Positions 27,735 through 29,014 of a DNA stretch of 29,014 nucleotides are shown here, in pieces. Location: contig BFEA01000452.1 of NCBI GenBank assembly GCA_003427395.1, forward strand, positions 280,570 through 309,583. The letters are read 5' to 3'. Both the position numbers and the translations under genes were made by a program. Under the pieces are notes generated by a model. The model did no database searches. It was not told where the DNA came from and saw only the letters and a list, made by a program, of their open reading frames with translations. The stretch comes from Chara braunii (lineage: Eukaryota > Streptophyta > Charophyceae > Charales > Characeae). The first letter of the stretch is position 1; each line of letters begins with the position of its first letter.

Positions 27735-27790
27735 TGACTGACCCCGACACCTTCACAACCTTCATTTAGAAAAAAGGAAAAAAAAAAAAG
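27735..27790 (+). mobile_element. 56-bp poly(A)-tailed insertion with target-site duplication
   Basis: The 11 bases AACAGTCTTTG occur at 27724-27734 and again at 27791-27801. Between them lies a 56-base insert ending in A6-GG-A11-G. Without the insert and one copy of the repeat, the integrase text reads on (QTVFAK...). This is the signature of LINE-type target-primed insertion of a short RNA-derived piece. Confidence 0.75.
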
Positions 27791-28001
27791 AACAGTCTTT
27801 GCAAAGAAAACGTAGACCAGCTTAAGAAATCCAAGTGAACCACAATAGAGAGCCAATCAGCATGGGAGGATGCCAGCTTTCCAGGTGGGCGACTTGGGAT
27901 GCTGATATCAACTGATTCCTCACTAGTATATGACCTTGGACTGTATTTAGACACTATGTGATAATCTTGACGATGTGATTGATGTTCCCCCTCACCTTCG
28001 C

Positions 28002-28097
28002 AATCACCCAGTCTTCCATGCACCCAAACTCGAAAAGCATCCAGTTTCCAATCACCCAGTCTTCCATGCACCCAAACTCGAAAAGCATCCAGTTTCC
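28002..28097. repeat. 48-bp in-frame tandem duplication in element E
   Basis: Two identical 48-base units, starting at 28002 and 28050, encode NHPVFHAPKLEKHPVS twice. The duplicated part is the P-x-H-x-V-F-H motif of the integrase C-terminal region. Confidence 0.95.
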
Positions 28098-28350
28098 TTA
28101 TGCCTGATCCATGCTCCCTTATTGATGAACGGTCAAACTGACATTGACCGATCGTTGAGCACAGGTATCTTCCGAAACCGAAGCCACTAGGCAAAGCAAG
28201 CCCACCAAAGCCTCAACTGCAGTTTCGGGTTCACTTCAGATATCAAGTGCATCCAAGTGAAGACAGGTGGTTTTCTGGAGACGAGTTAATTAAGCCTGCA
28301 ACCCAAGTGGTTTTACACTACGAGTGAGGGTATCTCGAAGGACTTTGGAA

Positions 28351-29014
28351 CCGAAAGTGGTGGGAAAGTAAGGTTCTGAGTGAGCTGCGGCCAGATCACT
28401 GTGGCGGAATGCGTCCAAATTGGGGCCCCAACGCAGGCCACCCACGTAACTACCCCATAGCCCCTCCATTGAAGTACAGAGCAGGCAGGTGGCTGGACCA
28501 TGACATAGGCCAGTAGGGACTGAATTTTCGTAGGCCCAGACCTGGGACTTCACCGTGAGCAAGACACAGGCAAAGGCATATCAGACACTTGGTAGCGGGA
28601 TTACCAGGTGGCAGCTCTGGAGCAGCGCTGCATGTGGTAGGCGCCCAGGAGAAACAAGAAGCCTCGTGGTAGAAACAAGAAGCCTCGTGGTAGCTGCTAG
28701 CACCTGTGCTTGGCATTGCTAAGCAGGGCAGGAGAGCGTAGTGGGAGAAGGGAAGGACATTGGAAGTGGAGGAGATTGCGGAGACCGGCAAATACTTAGC
28801 TGGTGTACTTCAGGAGAGCACCTATGTGATCAGACTCTTCAGCAGCATCTGGCAAGAGGGGAGTGGACAGTGTGCGAGAGGTGGCTACAGTCTTCCCCTG
28901 AACAAAACGCACATGCGTTATTTACGAATAGAACGCACGGGGTGCATTGTATTAGTATACAACGCACGTGTGTGATACTACGGATATAGGGTATCTACTT
29001 CCGAACCCCCCCCC
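28351..29014. other. Unassigned 3' end of window
   Basis: No recognised domain. A 21-bp tandem repeat (AGAAACAAGAAGCCTCGTGGT) occupies 28650-28670 and 28671-28691. A plus-strand frame near 28740-28860 (TLEVEEIAETGKYLAGVLQE, then STYVIRLFSSIWQE) reads like protein but has no identified relative. The window ends in C9 after CTTCCGAA, a word resembling the minisatellite unit at 11280-11400. Confidence 0.4.

Larger units (their letters stand above)
27380..28350 (+). pseudogene. Element E: Ty3/Gypsy integrase relic
   Basis: The plus strand reads LWHALAKKVGSEPKT, then SGQPGQMNKQVQQLHRHSIN, LDWDICLSRIRALHNNVAQS and VHLGWKP*TPLDFLFPDPKA. The catalytic Glu of the family motif G-Q-x-E-Q-M-N is Gly here. 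The text continues as HGRMPAFQVGDL (about 27865-27900), IDVPPHLRNHPVFHAPKLEK and the tail VHFRYQVHPSEDRWFSGDEL, to about 28320. Many stops interrupt it, and it contains both a small poly(A)-tailed insertion and a 48-bp tandem duplication. RT and RNase H are absent. Confidence 0.88.

Noticed and set aside
28440-28640. Second tRNA-derived SINE
   Set aside because: Only loose resemblance to the B-box flank of the element at 25950-26025; no A box at the right spacing.

Overview
This window is repeat-dominated eukaryotic nuclear DNA, and I can support no intact host gene in it. It holds remnants of at least six Ty3/Gypsy-type LTR retrotransposons, one non-LTR (LINE) retrotransposon, and a rearranged block of mitochondrial DNA (a NUMT). 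Simple repeats, minisatellites and small tandem duplications fill much of the rest. The mitochondrial pieces are a plant-type small-subunit rRNA, rps11, a tRNA-Gly and the probable end of nad5. They point to a green plant or streptophyte alga. A charophyte such as Chara would fit, because rps11 is often missing from angiosperm mitochondria, but this is inference.

Layout. 1-784: presumed 3' flank of element A. 785-5783 (minus): element A, with gag, protease, RT, RNase H and integrase, all broken. 5784-6442: intergenic, AT-rich in its second half. 6443-8433 (plus): element B, from the gag zinc knuckle to RNase H. 8434-8487: poly(A)-type tail. 8488-9397 (minus): LTR of element C, followed by its PPT and integrase (to about 10490). 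10204-12378: duplicated integrase segments and a strand-switching GA/CT-rich minisatellite. 12392-13160: diverged duplication, (CT)n and repeat R2 copy 1. 13215-13622 (plus): RNase H fragment F. 13622-14430: GTCCGGAT repeats, (CT)n and R2 copy 2. 14432-17434 (plus): element D, the best preserved pol, followed by its PPT and the start of an LTR. 17784-18740: non-coding DNA ending in a hairpin cluster. 18744-22107 (plus): LINE, interrupted by a 1.2 kb insertion. 22216-25033: NUMT blocks, interrupted by a solo LTR of the element C family. 25034-27400: low-coding repeats with a tRNA-derived SINE. 27400-28350 (plus): integrase fragment E. 28350-29014: unassigned, ending in a C run.

The coding remnants do not form a working pathway. 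Every pol has stop codons, frameshifts or deletions, and several have lost catalytic residues. The value of the window lies in the order of events it records. The element C-family LTR sits inside mitochondrial DNA, and its start was then tandemly duplicated together with its flank. A short poly(A)-tailed insertion with target-site duplications lies inside element E. A minisatellite switches strand around an inverted repeat, and its unit resembles the polypurine-tract region of element A.

No convincing new biological system was found. The best leads are the conserved architecture of the element C LTR and the history of the minisatellite. All identities come from reading motifs by eye; no searches were run.
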